From Candidatus Dormiibacterota bacterium (GTDB lineage: Bacteria > Chloroflexota > Dormibacteria > Dormibacterales > Dormibacteraceae), in NCBI GenBank assembly GCA_955652705.1, contig CATPBK010000085.1, positions 1 through 32,916 on the forward strand: DNA of 32,916 nt, read 5' to 3'. Below, in pieces: positions 6,500 through 14,645 of this stretch. The position numbers were made by a program, and so were the translations under genes. How positions within the stretch are numbered: position 1 is the stretch's first letter; the number at the start of each line of letters is the position of its first letter. Below the pieces are notes generated by a model that saw only the letters and a list, made by a program, of their open reading frames with translations, searched no databases and had not been told where the DNA came from.

Positions 6500-7268
6500 G
6501 CCTGCGGACCCGGCTCGCGAGGAGCTCCGCGCCCTCCATCGCCAGTACCGGGCGACGACCGACCCCGCTGAACGAGAGCGGCTGCGCGAACGTCTCGTCG
6601 AGTCTTACCGGAGCCTGGTCTACTTCCTCGCGCGCAAGTTCGCCAATCGGGGCGAGCCGCTGGAGGACGTGGTCCAGGTCGGCTTCCTGGGCCTGATCAA
6701 GGCGATCGAGCGTTTCGATCCGTCGCTCGGGAACGAGTTCACCACCTTCGCCACTCCGACGATCACCGGCGAGATCAAGCGCTACTTCCGCGACAAGGGC
6801 TGGGCGATCCGCTTTCCGCGCCGGCTGCAGGAGCTCTACCAGCAGGTGATCCGGGTCAACGAGGAGCTGAAAGTGCAGCTCGGCCGCCAGCCCAAGGTGG
6901 CCGAGATCGCCGAGAAGCTCGGCGTCTCCGAGGAGGAGATCCTGGAGGCGATGGAGATGAGCCCGGCCCACACGCCGGTCTCCCTCTCGCAGACCATCGG
7001 GTCCGACGACGGCGAGGGCCGTCAGCTGGCCGAGTCGATCGGCGGGGAGGACGCCAACCTGGACCGGGTCGAGATGCGCGATGTGCTCCGGCGGGCGATG
7101 AAGCACCTGACCCCGCGCGAGCAGCGGATCATGGCCATGCGCTTCTATGACGAGATGTCGCAGTCAGAGATCGCGAAGCGCCTGGGCATCTCCCAGATGC
7201 ACGTCTCACGGCTGCAGCGAGCGGCGCTCGAGCACCTCCGCCAGAGCCTCCAGCAGGAATCGGCCTAG
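6492..7268 (+). CDS. sigma-70 family factor, SigB/SigF/SigG type
   Basis: A 258-residue group 3 sigma factor. Region 2 is clear: LVESYRSLVYFLARKFANRG, then DVVQVGFLGLIKAIERFDPSLGNEFTTFATPTITGEIKRYFRDKGWAIRFPRRLQEL (in pieces, residues 53-120), which covers core binding and -10 recognition. Region 3 follows (LGRQPKVAEIAEKLGVSEEEI), and region 4 ends the protein with LTPREQRIMAMRFYDEMSQ and the helix-turn-helix IAKRLGISQMHVSRLQ. This is the pattern of stress and sporulation sigma factors controlled by an RsbW-type partner, which is exactly what precedes it. The start is TTG 6492, overlapping the anti-sigma stop. It closes the five-gene operon; the target regulon cannot be read from this window. 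Confidence 0.93.
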   Translation: MGRPADPAREELRALHRQYRATTDPAERERLRERLVESYRSLVYFLARKFANRGEPLEDVVQVGFLGLIKAIERFDPSLGNEFTTFATPTITGEIKRYFRDKGWAIRFPRRLQELYQQVIRVNEELKVQLGRQPKVAEIAEKLGVSEEEILEAMEMSPAHTPVSLSQTIGSDDGEGRQLAESIGGEDANLDRVEMRDVLRRAMKHLTPREQRIMAMRFYDEMSQSEIAKRLGISQMHVSRLQRAALEHLRQSLQQESA

Positions 7269-7335
7269 TTCCTCTTCCCAGTCGATGGGAAAGGTCGGGG
7301 ATGGGCAGGGAAGGCCTCTGACGCGGGGAAGTAGA

Positions 7336-9837
7336 ATGCAGCCGACCCACGGCATGACCGGGAACGAAATCCGAACACTTTTTCTAGAGTTCTTCGCCAG
7401 CCGAGACCACCTAGTTATCCCCAGCGCTCCCTTGATCCCGGAGCGCGATCCCACGACCCTCTTCATCTCGGCCGGGATGCACCCGCTCAAGCCCTACTTC
7501 CAGGGCGTGAGCGATCCGCCCGCGCCCAGGCTCGCCAGCTGCCAGAAGTGCATCCGGACGCCCGACATCGAGGAGGTCGGGAGGACCGACCGCCACACCA
7601 CTTTCATCGAGATGCTCGGTAATTTCGCCCCCACCGGCGACTACTTCAAGGAGACCGCCATTCCGCTGGCGTGGGAGCTGGTGACCGGCGTGTACAAGCT
7701 GCCGGAGGACAGGCTCCGGGTGACGGTGCACCCCACCGACCAGGAGGCCCGCACGCTCTGGCCGGCCAAGACGGGGATCCGCGCCGACTGGGTATACGAC
7801 AACGAGGAGAATTGGTGGGCTGCCGGCGCCACCGGGCCCTGCGGCCCCGACTCCGAGATCTGGTGGGACCGCGGCCGCGAGCACGGCTGCGGGCGGGAGG
7901 ACTGCTATCCCGACCACTGCGAGCGTTTCCTGGAGTTCTGGAACCTGGTCTTCATGCAGTACGACGCCCAGACCGACGGCAGCCTGCCGCCGCTGCCCAA
8001 GCCCGGCATCGACACCGGGATGGGGCTGGAGCGGATCAGTTCGATCCTGCAAGGCGTCGACTCGGTGTTCGAAACCGACCTCTTCGCGCCCATCTTCAGC
8101 TTCATCGGAGACAACAGCAGCGAGAAGTCGCGGGTCTCCGAGCGGGTCGTCGCCGACCACCTGCGAGCGATGACCCTCCTCGTCGCCGACGGCGTCCTGC
8201 CTGGCAACGAGGGCCGCGGCTACGTGCTGCGCCGGCTGATCCGGCGCGCCGTCCAGCACTGGGTGCACCGCTTGCACGGGAGCGTTCCGCTGGCGGAGGG
8301 CATCCGGCCCGTGGTCGAGGTGATGAAGCCACGGTACCCCGAGCTGGAGGATCGGGAGGCTTATGTCCGCCAGGTGGTCACCGCCGAGGCCGAGCGGTTC
8401 CAACGGACCCTCGACCAGGGCTCCGAGCTGTTCGAGGGCCTGGCCGCGAAGTACCCGGAGGTGATCCCCGGCGAGGAGGCGTTCAAGCTCCACGACACTT
8501 TCGGCTTTCCGCTCGACCTCACCCGCGAGCTCGCCGCCGAACGGGAAATCCAGGTCGACGTCGAAGGCTTCGAAGCGGCCATGGCCGAGCAGCGGGCCCG
8601 CTCGCGCACCATGGGCGGCGAGCGCTGGCCCGACCTGAAGTCGCTGCCCCGCTCAGAGTTCACCGGCTACACCTCCACCGCGGAGGAGACCTCGGTCATG
8701 GCCGTATACAAGGCAGGCGAGCAGGTCGAGGAGGCGGGTGAGGGCGAGCAGGTGGAGGTCTATCTCGACCGCACACCTTTCTACGCCGAAGCGGGCGGCC
8801 AGGTCGGCGACACCGGCCAGGTCAGCTCCGCCGAGGGGCGCTTCCGGGTCGAGGACACCCAGAAGCCGGCCGAAGGCGTGGTCGCCCACATCGGGACCGT
8901 CGAGGTGGGGAGGCTGCGCGCCGGCGACGACGTGCACGCCGAGATCGACGCCCACCGGCGGGCCCGGATCGCCCGCCATCATTCGGCCACCCACCTGCTG
9001 CACAAGGCACTGCGGACGATCCTCGGCGAGACCGCCGTCCAGCGTGGCTCTTATGTCGGCCCGGACCACACGACTTTCGACTTCTCGTTCAACCGGGCGC
9101 TGACCGCCGCCGAAACGCGCCAGGTGGGCCGGCTCGTCAACCAGCAGGTGCGCGCCGCCCTGTCCTTCAAAGAGAGCCACCTGCCGCTGGAGCAGGCGCG
9201 CCGCTCCGGCGCGATGGCGCTCTTCGGCGAGAAATACGCGGACATCGTCAGGGTCGTCTGCTTCGGCGACTGGACGTGCGAGCTCTGCGGCGGCACCCAC
9301 GTCCCGAACACCGCCGAGATCGGCCACACGGTGATCCGCTCCGAGAAGAGCGTAGGCGCCGGCCTGCGCCGCATCGACCTTGTAGCGGGCGACGCCGCAG
9401 ACGAGGAGATCGAGCGCCAGCTGGAGCGCCACCGCGGCGTCGAGGCCGAGCTCCGAGCCGAGCTGAGGGCGGCTCGCAAGCAGCTCGAGAAGCTGCAGGA
9501 GGAACTGCGCCAGTCGCAGGTCAGGGGCCGGGCATCCGTCTCGGTCCGGGAGGCGCGGGTGCCGCTGGTCGCGGAGACTGTCGACGCCCAGGACCTGAAC
9601 GCGCTGCGGCGGTTCGCCGACCACTACCTGGAGGCGCTGGGCGGTTCCGGCGTGGTGGCCGTCACCGGAGACGGGCAGTACGTGATCAAGGTCTCGCGCG
9701 ATCTGGCCAAGGAGTTCGATGCCAACAGGCTGAAGGAACACTTCGGACCCGGCGGAGGCAGCCCGGTGCTCGTGCAAGGCAAGCTCGACCGGCCGTCGAG
9801 ACAAGCCATCGAAGCGCTCGAGGCGGCCCTCAAATGA
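7336..9837 (+). CDS. alaS: alanyl-tRNA synthetase
   Basis: Class II AlaRS (833 residues from this start; the usual length is about 870). Domains in order: catalytic core (EIRTLFLEFFASRDH, ISAGMHPLKPYF, ATGPCGPDSEIWWDRG), tRNA-recognition helices, the editing domain with zinc-type ligands in HSATHLLH (about residues 549-556) and CELCGGTH (about residues 648-655), then a coiled coil and a C-Ala domain ending near the stop. All mischarging-repair ligands are present. Two starts are plausible. ATG 7336 follows a purine-rich GGGGAAG (7325-7331). ATG 7354 lies 10 bases after the expected start site for a TAGAAT box at 7332-7337 and would fit the near-leaderless style seen elsewhere. A small TTCCCA/TGGGAA hairpin lies at 7275-7291 in the gap after the sigma gene. 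The stop overlaps the next gene (ATGA). Confidence 0.96.
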   Translation: MQPTHGMTGNEIRTLFLEFFASRDHLVIPSAPLIPERDPTTLFISAGMHPLKPYFQGVSDPPAPRLASCQKCIRTPDIEEVGRTDRHTTFIEMLGNFAPTGDYFKETAIPLAWELVTGVYKLPEDRLRVTVHPTDQEARTLWPAKTGIRADWVYDNEENWWAAGATGPCGPDSEIWWDRGREHGCGREDCYPDHCERFLEFWNLVFMQYDAQTDGSLPPLPKPGIDTGMGLERISSILQGVDSVFETDLFAPIFSFIGDNSSEKSRVSERVVADHLRAMTLLVADGVLPGNEGRGYVLRRLIRRAVQHWVHRLHGSVPLAEGIRPVVEVMKPRYPELEDREAYVRQVVTAEAERFQRTLDQGSELFEGLAAKYPEVIPGEEAFKLHDTFGFPLDLTRELAAEREIQVDVEGFEAAMAEQRARSRTMGGERWPDLKSLPRSEFTGYTSTAEETSVMAVYKAGEQVEEAGEGEQVEVYLDRTPFYAEAGGQVGDTGQVSSAEGRFRVEDTQKPAEGVVAHIGTVEVGRLRAGDDVHAEIDAHRRARIARHHSATHLLHKALRTILGETAVQRGSYVGPDHTTFDFSFNRALTAAETRQVGRLVNQQVRAALSFKESHLPLEQARRSGAMALFGEKYADIVRVVCFGDWTCELCGGTHVPNTAEIGHTVIRSEKSVGAGLRRIDLVAGDAADEEIERQLERHRGVEAELRAELRAARKQLEKLQEELRQSQVRGRASVSVREARVPLVAETVDAQDLNALRRFADHYLEALGGSGVVAVTGDGQYVIKVSRDLAKEFDANRLKEHFGPGGGSPVLVQGKLDRPSRQAIEALEAALK

Positions 9838-11096
9838 AGCGCCGGCTGCTCAAGAGACGGAACGACTACTACCGGCACTTTACTGCCCTTGACGTCGGGA
9901 CTGACATGGTCAAGGCGCTGGTCGTGCGCCGGGACAAGAAGGAAGGCGTGGTGCTCGGGGTCGGGCGCGAGCCGCAGGACCCGATGGCGATGAGTGGGGG
10001 GGCGATCGCCGACATCGAGGCCGTGATCCAGGCCGCCAACCGGGCGCTGGAGGCTGCTGAGGACATGGCCGGGGTCAACCCGCCGCCAGGGCAGGCCGTC
10101 GTGGGCGTGGCCGGTGAGCTGGTGAAAGGGTTCAGCTCCTCGGCCGCTTATCCGCGCACCAGGCCCGAAGGCAGGATCCGGGAGACCGAGATCAGGGGCC
10201 TACTCAACCTGCTCCAGAAGCGGGCGCTCCGGGAGGCCCAGCACCTCCTCGAGCTGGAGCGCGCGTACGGTGACCTCGACGCACGCCTCGTCCACTCGGC
10301 CATCACCGGCGTGCGCGTCGACGGCTACCCGGTCGCCAACCCGCTCGGGTTCCAGGGCCACAACATCGAGGTCACTGTCTTCAACACGTTCGCGCCGCTG
10401 ACTCACATCTCGGCGATCGAAACTGTGGTGGTCGAGCTCGACCTGGAGCTGATCGGGGCGGTGGCCCAGCCTTACGCGATCGCGCGAGCGACCGCCGTGG
10501 ACTCGACTTACGAGTCGGGCGCGATCTTCGTGGACATCGGCGGCGGCACGACCGACGTGGCACTCCTCCGGGACGGCGGGATCGAGGGCACCAGGATGTT
10601 CAACATCGGCGGCCGCTCCTTCACCCGCCGGCTGGCGACAGCGCTCGGCATCAGCATCAGTGAGGCCGAGGCCAAGAAGCTGCGCCACAGCGAAGGATTG
10701 CTCGGCGCCGAGGAAGACCGCCGCGTGAGCGAGCACTTGAATGCCGATACGGAGGTCCTACTGCGCGGCCTCACCATCTCGCTGGAGGAGCTGGCACGGG
10801 GCGAGCGGCTGCCGTCCGAGATCCTGCTCTGCGGCGGCGGCAGCCTGCTGCCGGAGGTCATGACCGAGCTCCGCAAGCCGCGCTGGGCGGAGGGGTTACC
10901 ATTCACGCACAAGCCGCAGCCGCGCCTGCTGCAGCCGTCGGATATCAAGAGCCTGACGGACATGACAGGGCTCCTCCAAACCACCCGCGATATCGGACCG
11001 ATGGGCCTCGCCAACCACGCGCTGCGGGTCGAGGCCGATGAGAAAGACCTCCTGCACGGGGTCATGCGGCGCGTCCTCAAATCGATGAAGGTGTAA
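9834..11096 (+). CDS. FtsA-like actin-fold ATPase
   Basis: A 420-residue protein of the FtsA/PilM branch of the actin superfamily. The N-terminal phosphate-1 motif is FTALDVGTDMVKALVV (about residues 16-31). The SHS2/1C-type insertion includes YPVANPLGFQGHNIEVTVF, with the NP.G motif of FtsA. The phosphate-2 motif is FVDIGGGTTDVALL, and the adenosine motif is ILLCGGGSLLPEV. A very basic N terminus (KRRLLKRRNDYYR) precedes the first strand. No C-terminal membrane-targeting helix is obvious. In the cell it could polymerise at the membrane as FtsA does or act as the cytoplasmic ring component of a pilus-like machine as PilM does. It is coupled to alaS by an ATGA overlap and is followed by a large membrane protein. 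It is not in a division cluster, so I give no symbol. Confidence 0.8.
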   Translation: MKRRLLKRRNDYYRHFTALDVGTDMVKALVVRRDKKEGVVLGVGREPQDPMAMSGGAIADIEAVIQAANRALEAAEDMAGVNPPPGQAVVGVAGELVKGFSSSAAYPRTRPEGRIRETEIRGLLNLLQKRALREAQHLLELERAYGDLDARLVHSAITGVRVDGYPVANPLGFQGHNIEVTVFNTFAPLTHISAIETVVVELDLELIGAVAQPYAIARATAVDSTYESGAIFVDIGGGTTDVALLRDGGIEGTRMFNIGGRSFTRRLATALGISISEAEAKKLRHSEGLLGAEEDRRVSEHLNADTEVLLRGLTISLEELARGERLPSEILLCGGGSLLPEVMTELRKPRWAEGLPFTHKPQPRLLQPSDIKSLTDMTGLLQTTRDIGPMGLANHALRVEADEKDLLHGVMRRVLKSMKV

Positions 11097-11131
11097 CAAA
11101 ACCATCCAGCAGAGGTTTCAATAGACGCGAA

Positions 11132-12673
11132 ATGGCCATTTCACCGATCTATCTAGACGTCGAAGAAGAGATCCCAGAACTGATCGAACGCATCAAGCAG
11201 ACCCCTTCGGATGAGGTTCAGGTAGTCGTGCCGGCGCACAGCAAGCTGGGCCAGAGCCGCTTCAACTTCCAGCTCTTGCACGACTACGCGCGGCGATTGG
11301 GCAAGAAGATCGCGATCATCTCGCCCGACGTCGCCGTGCAGCAGATGGCGACCGAAAGCGGATTCAGCGCCTTCGCCGACACGGCGGGGCAGGGCGGGTA
11401 TGGCTACGGATACGGCCACGAGCCGGCCGCGGTCGAGCGCGCCTTCCCGGTCGCGCCCGCGACGGCGGCCAAGACCGCCACCAAGCGGCCGTCCAGGCTC
11501 GTCATCCCGCGGCCTCGCCGGCCCGCCGCGCTGCAAGGAACGGGCCCGGCCCGGTTCATGCTCTATGCGGGGGCGGCGATGCTGCTCGTCTCCGGCGTGG
11601 TGGCGAGCGCCGTCTTCGTGCCCTCGGCCCAGGTGACGCTGGTGGCCAAGGCCACCGAGTTCAGCCACTCGACGACCTTCGACGCGGCGCCGGGCGCCGC
11701 TCCGGTCCGGATCCGGACGATCACGTCGAACAAGACGGCGACGCACTCGTTCACCGCGACGGGCACGAAGGTGACGCCGGCCGTCTTCGCGACCGGCCAG
11801 GTGGTGTTTACGAACAGGTGCCCTGACGTGTCGTTCACGGTCCCGAACGGGCAGCGTGTCATGGACAACGGTGGACATCACTTCGCGGTGACAGACGCGG
11901 CGGTCACAGTGAGAGGCAACTCGAATGCCACCGCCAACATCATTGCCGCCGGCGCGGGGGCGGGCGGAAACGTCGGCGCGAACACAATCAACACGATCGA
12001 AGGCAGGTCCGCCGGCTGGACCGCATGCATGAGCGTGACGAATCCCGCTGCGACTGCAAACGGGACGGAAGAGAAGCACGAAACGCAGGTCTCCCAGGGC
12101 GACCTCGACAGCGCCAAGGCCCAGTTCCAGTCCGATCTCCAGGCGACAGTCACCGACGACCTCAACAAGCAGGCCCAGGCGGGCGAGAAGCTCGGGGACT
12201 CGGTCGACTTCCAGATCCAGTTCACGGCCGACAAGAAGGCCGACGATGTCGTCCCCAACTTCAACGGCAACGCGACGATGACGGGCAGCGGCGCGCTCTA
12301 CCAGGTGGAGGACGTGAAGAAGGCGATCCTGGGCGACCTGAAGAAGAACGTGCCCACCGGCACTGCGCTGACGGACAACGCGCCGGCCATCGACTACCGG
12401 GTGACCAACTCCACGCCCGATGGGCACATGTCCTTTTTCGGCACAGCCAAGGGTTTCGTGGCGCCAAGCCTCGACTTCAGCAAGATCAAGTCCCGGCTCT
12501 CCGGCCAGAGCACCGCGGCAGCGCGTATCTACCTGGGCACCCTGCCGATCGAGTCGGCGCAGGTCAGCCAGAAGCCGGTTTCGCTGCCGCTGATGCCGAT
12601 TCTCGGCTCCCGGATCAAGATCGTCTACGAGGTGCAAACGACCAAGCCCCCGGCCGCCACGCCGAAGGCGTAA
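11132..12673 (+). CDS. large single-span membrane protein, baseplate-J-like
   Basis: A 513-residue protein with a cytoplasmic N-terminal alpha/beta domain (YLDVEEEIPELIERIKQ, VQVVVPAHSKLGQSRFNFQL, LGKKIAIISPDVAVQQMA; residues 7-75), a Gly/Tyr-rich linker with GYGYGYGH near 90-96, a basic Arg/Pro stretch, one membrane span (about 143-163) and a ~350-residue extracytoplasmic part rich in Thr, Ala and Asn. The C-terminal half, with repeated beta-strand/charged-helix segments and the ending ILGSRIKIVYEV, resembles proteins annotated as baseplate-J-like in Patescibacteria and Chloroflexota. This is from memory, not a search. No phage or type VI genes are nearby, so a contractile-tail role is unlikely. 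The FtsA-like gene 35 bp upstream suggests a common envelope machine. Confidence 0.65.
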   Translation: MAISPIYLDVEEEIPELIERIKQTPSDEVQVVVPAHSKLGQSRFNFQLLHDYARRLGKKIAIISPDVAVQQMATESGFSAFADTAGQGGYGYGYGHEPAAVERAFPVAPATAAKTATKRPSRLVIPRPRRPAALQGTGPARFMLYAGAAMLLVSGVVASAVFVPSAQVTLVAKATEFSHSTTFDAAPGAAPVRIRTITSNKTATHSFTATGTKVTPAVFATGQVVFTNRCPDVSFTVPNGQRVMDNGGHHFAVTDAAVTVRGNSNATANIIAAGAGAGGNVGANTINTIEGRSAGWTACMSVTNPAATANGTEEKHETQVSQGDLDSAKAQFQSDLQATVTDDLNKQAQAGEKLGDSVDFQIQFTADKKADDVVPNFNGNATMTGSGALYQVEDVKKAILGDLKKNVPTGTALTDNAPAIDYRVTNSTPDGHMSFFGTAKGFVAPSLDFSKIKSRLSGQSTAAARIYLGTLPIESAQVSQKPVSLPLMPILGSRIKIVYEVQTTKPPAATPKA

Positions 12674-12684
12674 GCCCAACCGCG

Positions 12685-13107
12685 ATGGCAGGACGGGTGC
12701 TGGCCATCGATCCCGGCACGCGCCGGGTCGGAGTCGCGCTGAGCGACGAGTCCGCGACCATCGCGAGCCCTCTTCAAACCGTCGCGGCCGAGCCGCCGGA
12801 GACGCTCGCGGAACGCTTGGCGGCGTTGGCCCGCGAGGTCGGCGCCGAGCAGGTCGTGGTCGGCCTGCCACGCCGGCTGGACGGTACCCGCGGTCCGGAA
12901 GAGGCCGCCGCCCGGGCGCTGGCCCAGGAGCTCCGCACGGCTCTTCGCCTGCCGGTCAGCCTTTACGACGAGCGCCTCACCAGCGTCGCGGCCGAGCGCG
13001 GGCTGATCGACCAGGGCGTCCGCCGGGCCCAGCGCAAGGACGTTCGGGACAAAGTCGCGGCGGCCCTCATCCTGCAGGGCTTCCTGGACCGTCAGCGACG
13101 GCGATGA
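12685..13107 (+). CDS. ruvX: RuvX/YqgF-family nuclease
   Basis: A 140-residue RNase-H-fold protein of the YqgF/RuvX family, linked in other bacteria to Holliday-junction resolution and to processing of the 5' end of pre-16S rRNA. Motifs: LAIDPGTRRVGVALSDE (residues 6-22, with the first catalytic Asp), VVGLPRRLDGTRGPEE (the VGLP turn), VSLYDERLTSVAAE (second acidic residues), and KDVRDKVAAALILQGFLD with the final catalytic Asp. The length is normal. The start ATG 12685 follows the previous stop by 11 bp; the stop overlaps the ATG of the DUF1292 gene. The ruvX-DUF1292-mltG-aroE order matches many Gram-positive genomes, which supports each assignment. Confidence 0.93.
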   Translation: MAGRVLAIDPGTRRVGVALSDESATIASPLQTVAAEPPETLAERLAALAREVGAEQVVVGLPRRLDGTRGPEEAAARALAQELRTALRLPVSLYDERLTSVAAERGLIDQGVRRAQRKDVRDKVAAALILQGFLDRQRRR

Positions 13108-13349
13108 GCGACGAGGAGCAGGTCGGACCGGCCTCGGTGATGCTCGTCGACGAGGACGGGATCGAGCGCCGCTTCACGCTCCACGACGCTTTCGACGTCG
13201 AGGACTGCACGTACTATCTCGTCGAGGCTGAAGACGAGCCCGACCTGGTCCTGATCCTGCGCGAGGAGGAGTCGGGACTGGTGGCGATCGAGGGGCCCGA
13301 GTTCGATCGCATCGTCTCGATCCTAGAAAATGAGTCGAGTGAAGCCTAG
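13104..13349 (+). CDS. DUF1292 (YrzB-like) small acidic protein
   Basis: An 81-residue, very acidic protein. The pattern VMLVDEDGIERRFTLHDAFD, then YYLVEAEDEPDLVLILREEE, ending FDRIVSILEN, fits DUF1292/YrzB, a family usually encoded between ruvX and mltG as here. The function is unknown. The start overlaps the ruvX stop (ATGA). The last codons and the stop (AGT GAA GCC TAG) lie inside the left terminal inverted repeat of repeat copy B, so the repeat supplies the end of this protein (Ser-Glu-Ala). Confidence 0.85.
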   Translation: MSDEEQVGPASVMLVDEDGIERRFTLHDAFDVEDCTYYLVEAEDEPDLVLILREEESGLVAIEGPEFDRIVSILENESSEA

Positions 13350-13584
13350 CGGCGGGACTGCTGGCATCCGGCCGCCCATATCCCACCCCACGAAGCAGGC
13401 TTCGTGGGGACCCCGGCCGCCGGGCGCCTGTCGGCGCTGATGCCGGTGTCTGGGGGCCCGGCCCTCGTCGTCGCGCATCTGCGGATGCGCTGCCTAGGGA
13501 GCCCCCCCATCCTTGGCACCGACGGCCTGGGTGGTCGGCCTGCGGCCCTACGGGCTGCTGAGCGCCCCGCCGCTAGGCTTCACT
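13338..13584. repeat. structured repeat, copy B (247 bp, perfect 19-bp terminal inverted repeats)
   Basis: Second copy of the element at 4895-5106. The ends AGTGAAGCCTAGCGGCGGG (13338-13356) and CCCGCCGCTAGGCTTCACT (13566-13584) are perfect inverted repeats. Compared with copy A, two positions of this helix differ (11 and 15), and both differ on both arms, so pairing is kept in each copy. The internal 162-base stretch from GGGCGCCTG to CTTCAC is about 90% identical to copy A without gaps. Copy B carries an extra block of about 34 bp near 13385-13419 that contains a hairpin. The left end supplies the stop codon of the DUF1292 gene and the right end lies 8 bp before the mltG start. No target duplication is evident. 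Confidence 0.88.
13386..13409. other. perfect 10-bp hairpin inside repeat copy B
   Basis: CCCCACGAAG (13386-13395), loop CAGG, CTTCGTGGGG (13400-13409). It lies in the block that copy A lacks. The hairpin is strong but has no T-run, so it is a stability or pausing element at most; it may be a nested insertion. Confidence 0.7.
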
Positions 13585-13592
13585 AACTGTAG

Positions 13593-14645
13593 TTGCGGAA
13601 TCTCATCATCTTCCTGGTACTTATCGGTCTTCTCGCCTACGGAGCAGACCAGGCCTACGGTTGGTACAACGACCAGGTCTACACAGCGGTCTCGACCAAG
13701 TCCGAGAAGGTGCCCTTCAAGGTCAGCCAGAACGAGGACTCGGCCCAAATCGCCGATGACCTCTACGCCAAAAGCCTGATCAAGAACCGCGAGGCCTTCC
13801 GGCTCTACGTCCGCCTGAGCGGCGCCGCCAGTGGGTTCCAGGCGGGCAGCTTTGTGCTGGACAAGAGGATGAACGTGCCCCAGATCGTGGACGCGCTCCA
13901 GCACGCGGTCCCCGACCAGGTCACCTTCACGATCCCCGAAGGCTTCTCGATCGCCCGCATCGCCGCCAAGTGGGAATCGACGGGCATGGGTAAGGCCCAG
14001 GACTACGTCGACGCGGCCAGCCCCGGCAACTGGCAGCAGTACGACTTCGTCGCCGGCCGCCCCAAGACGGCAGGCCGGCTCGACAATCTCGAGGGCTACC
14101 TCTACCCGGACACCTACTCGCTCAACAAGGGCGCCACGGCGAAGGACCTCGTGAAGGCCCAGCTCGACGAGTTCAAGCTGAAGTTCACGCCCCAGCTTGC
14201 GCAGCAGGCAAAGGCACACGGCCAGACCGTCGACTCGATAGTCGTCCTGGCCTCGATGGTGGACCGGGAGGTCCAGTCCGACCCCAACCGCGGCATCGTC
14301 TGCGGGGTCTACTACAACCGGCTCGACATTCACAACTCGCTCGACGTGGACGCCACGATTCTTTACGCCCTGGGCCGCACGGCAGGGGCGCAGACGGTCA
14401 CCGACGCCGACAAGCAGGCAGCGGCCGGATCCCCCTACGACACCTACACGCATGCCGGGCCGCCGCCGGGGCCGATCAGCAACCCCGGCATCGCGGCGAT
14501 CAACGCCTGCGTCAACCCGCTCCAGCGCGACCAGCACTACCTCTTCTATTTCGCGGACTGCAAAGGCGTCACCCGCTTTGCGCGCAGCGAGGCGGAGCAC
14601 GAGGCGCTAGGGCGCCAGTACGGCGTCGCCGGCGCCACTTGCTAG
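13593..14645 (+). CDS. mltG: endolytic murein transglycosylase MltG
   Basis: A membrane-anchored lytic transglycosylase (YceG family, 350 residues) that cuts nascent glycan strands and helps set strand length. Features: one N-terminal span (LIIFLVLIGLLAYGADQAYG, residues 4-23), a LysM-like region (VPFKVSQNEDSAQIADDLYA), VTFTIPEGFSIARIA, then the YceG core NLEGYLYPDTYSL, ASMVDREV, GVYYNRLDI, LDVDATILYALG and PGPISNPGIAAINA. In the usual ASIVEKE active-site block the first acidic residue is Asp224 here and the second is Glu226. TTG 13593 gives a natural membrane anchor and lies 8 bp beyond repeat B, so transcription or translation may depend on that element. The last bases overlap the TTG of aroE. 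Confidence 0.93.
   Translation: MRNLIIFLVLIGLLAYGADQAYGWYNDQVYTAVSTKSEKVPFKVSQNEDSAQIADDLYAKSLIKNREAFRLYVRLSGAASGFQAGSFVLDKRMNVPQIVDALQHAVPDQVTFTIPEGFSIARIAAKWESTGMGKAQDYVDAASPGNWQQYDFVAGRPKTAGRLDNLEGYLYPDTYSLNKGATAKDLVKAQLDEFKLKFTPQLAQQAKAHGQTVDSIVVLASMVDREVQSDPNRGIVCGVYYNRLDIHNSLDVDATILYALGRTAGAQTVTDADKQAAAGSPYDTYTHAGPPPGPISNPGIAAINACVNPLQRDQHYLFYFADCKGVTRFARSEAEHEALGRQYGVAGATC

Noticed and set aside
11132-12673. Contractile tail or type VI baseplate component
   Set aside because: Only loose resemblance to baseplate-J-type proteins; no sheath, tube or spike genes nearby, and it has a membrane span.
11153-12871. 572-codon minus-strand frame opposite the membrane protein and ruvX
   Set aside because: Arg/Val/Gly-rich translation with no domain; spans two real genes on the other strand.
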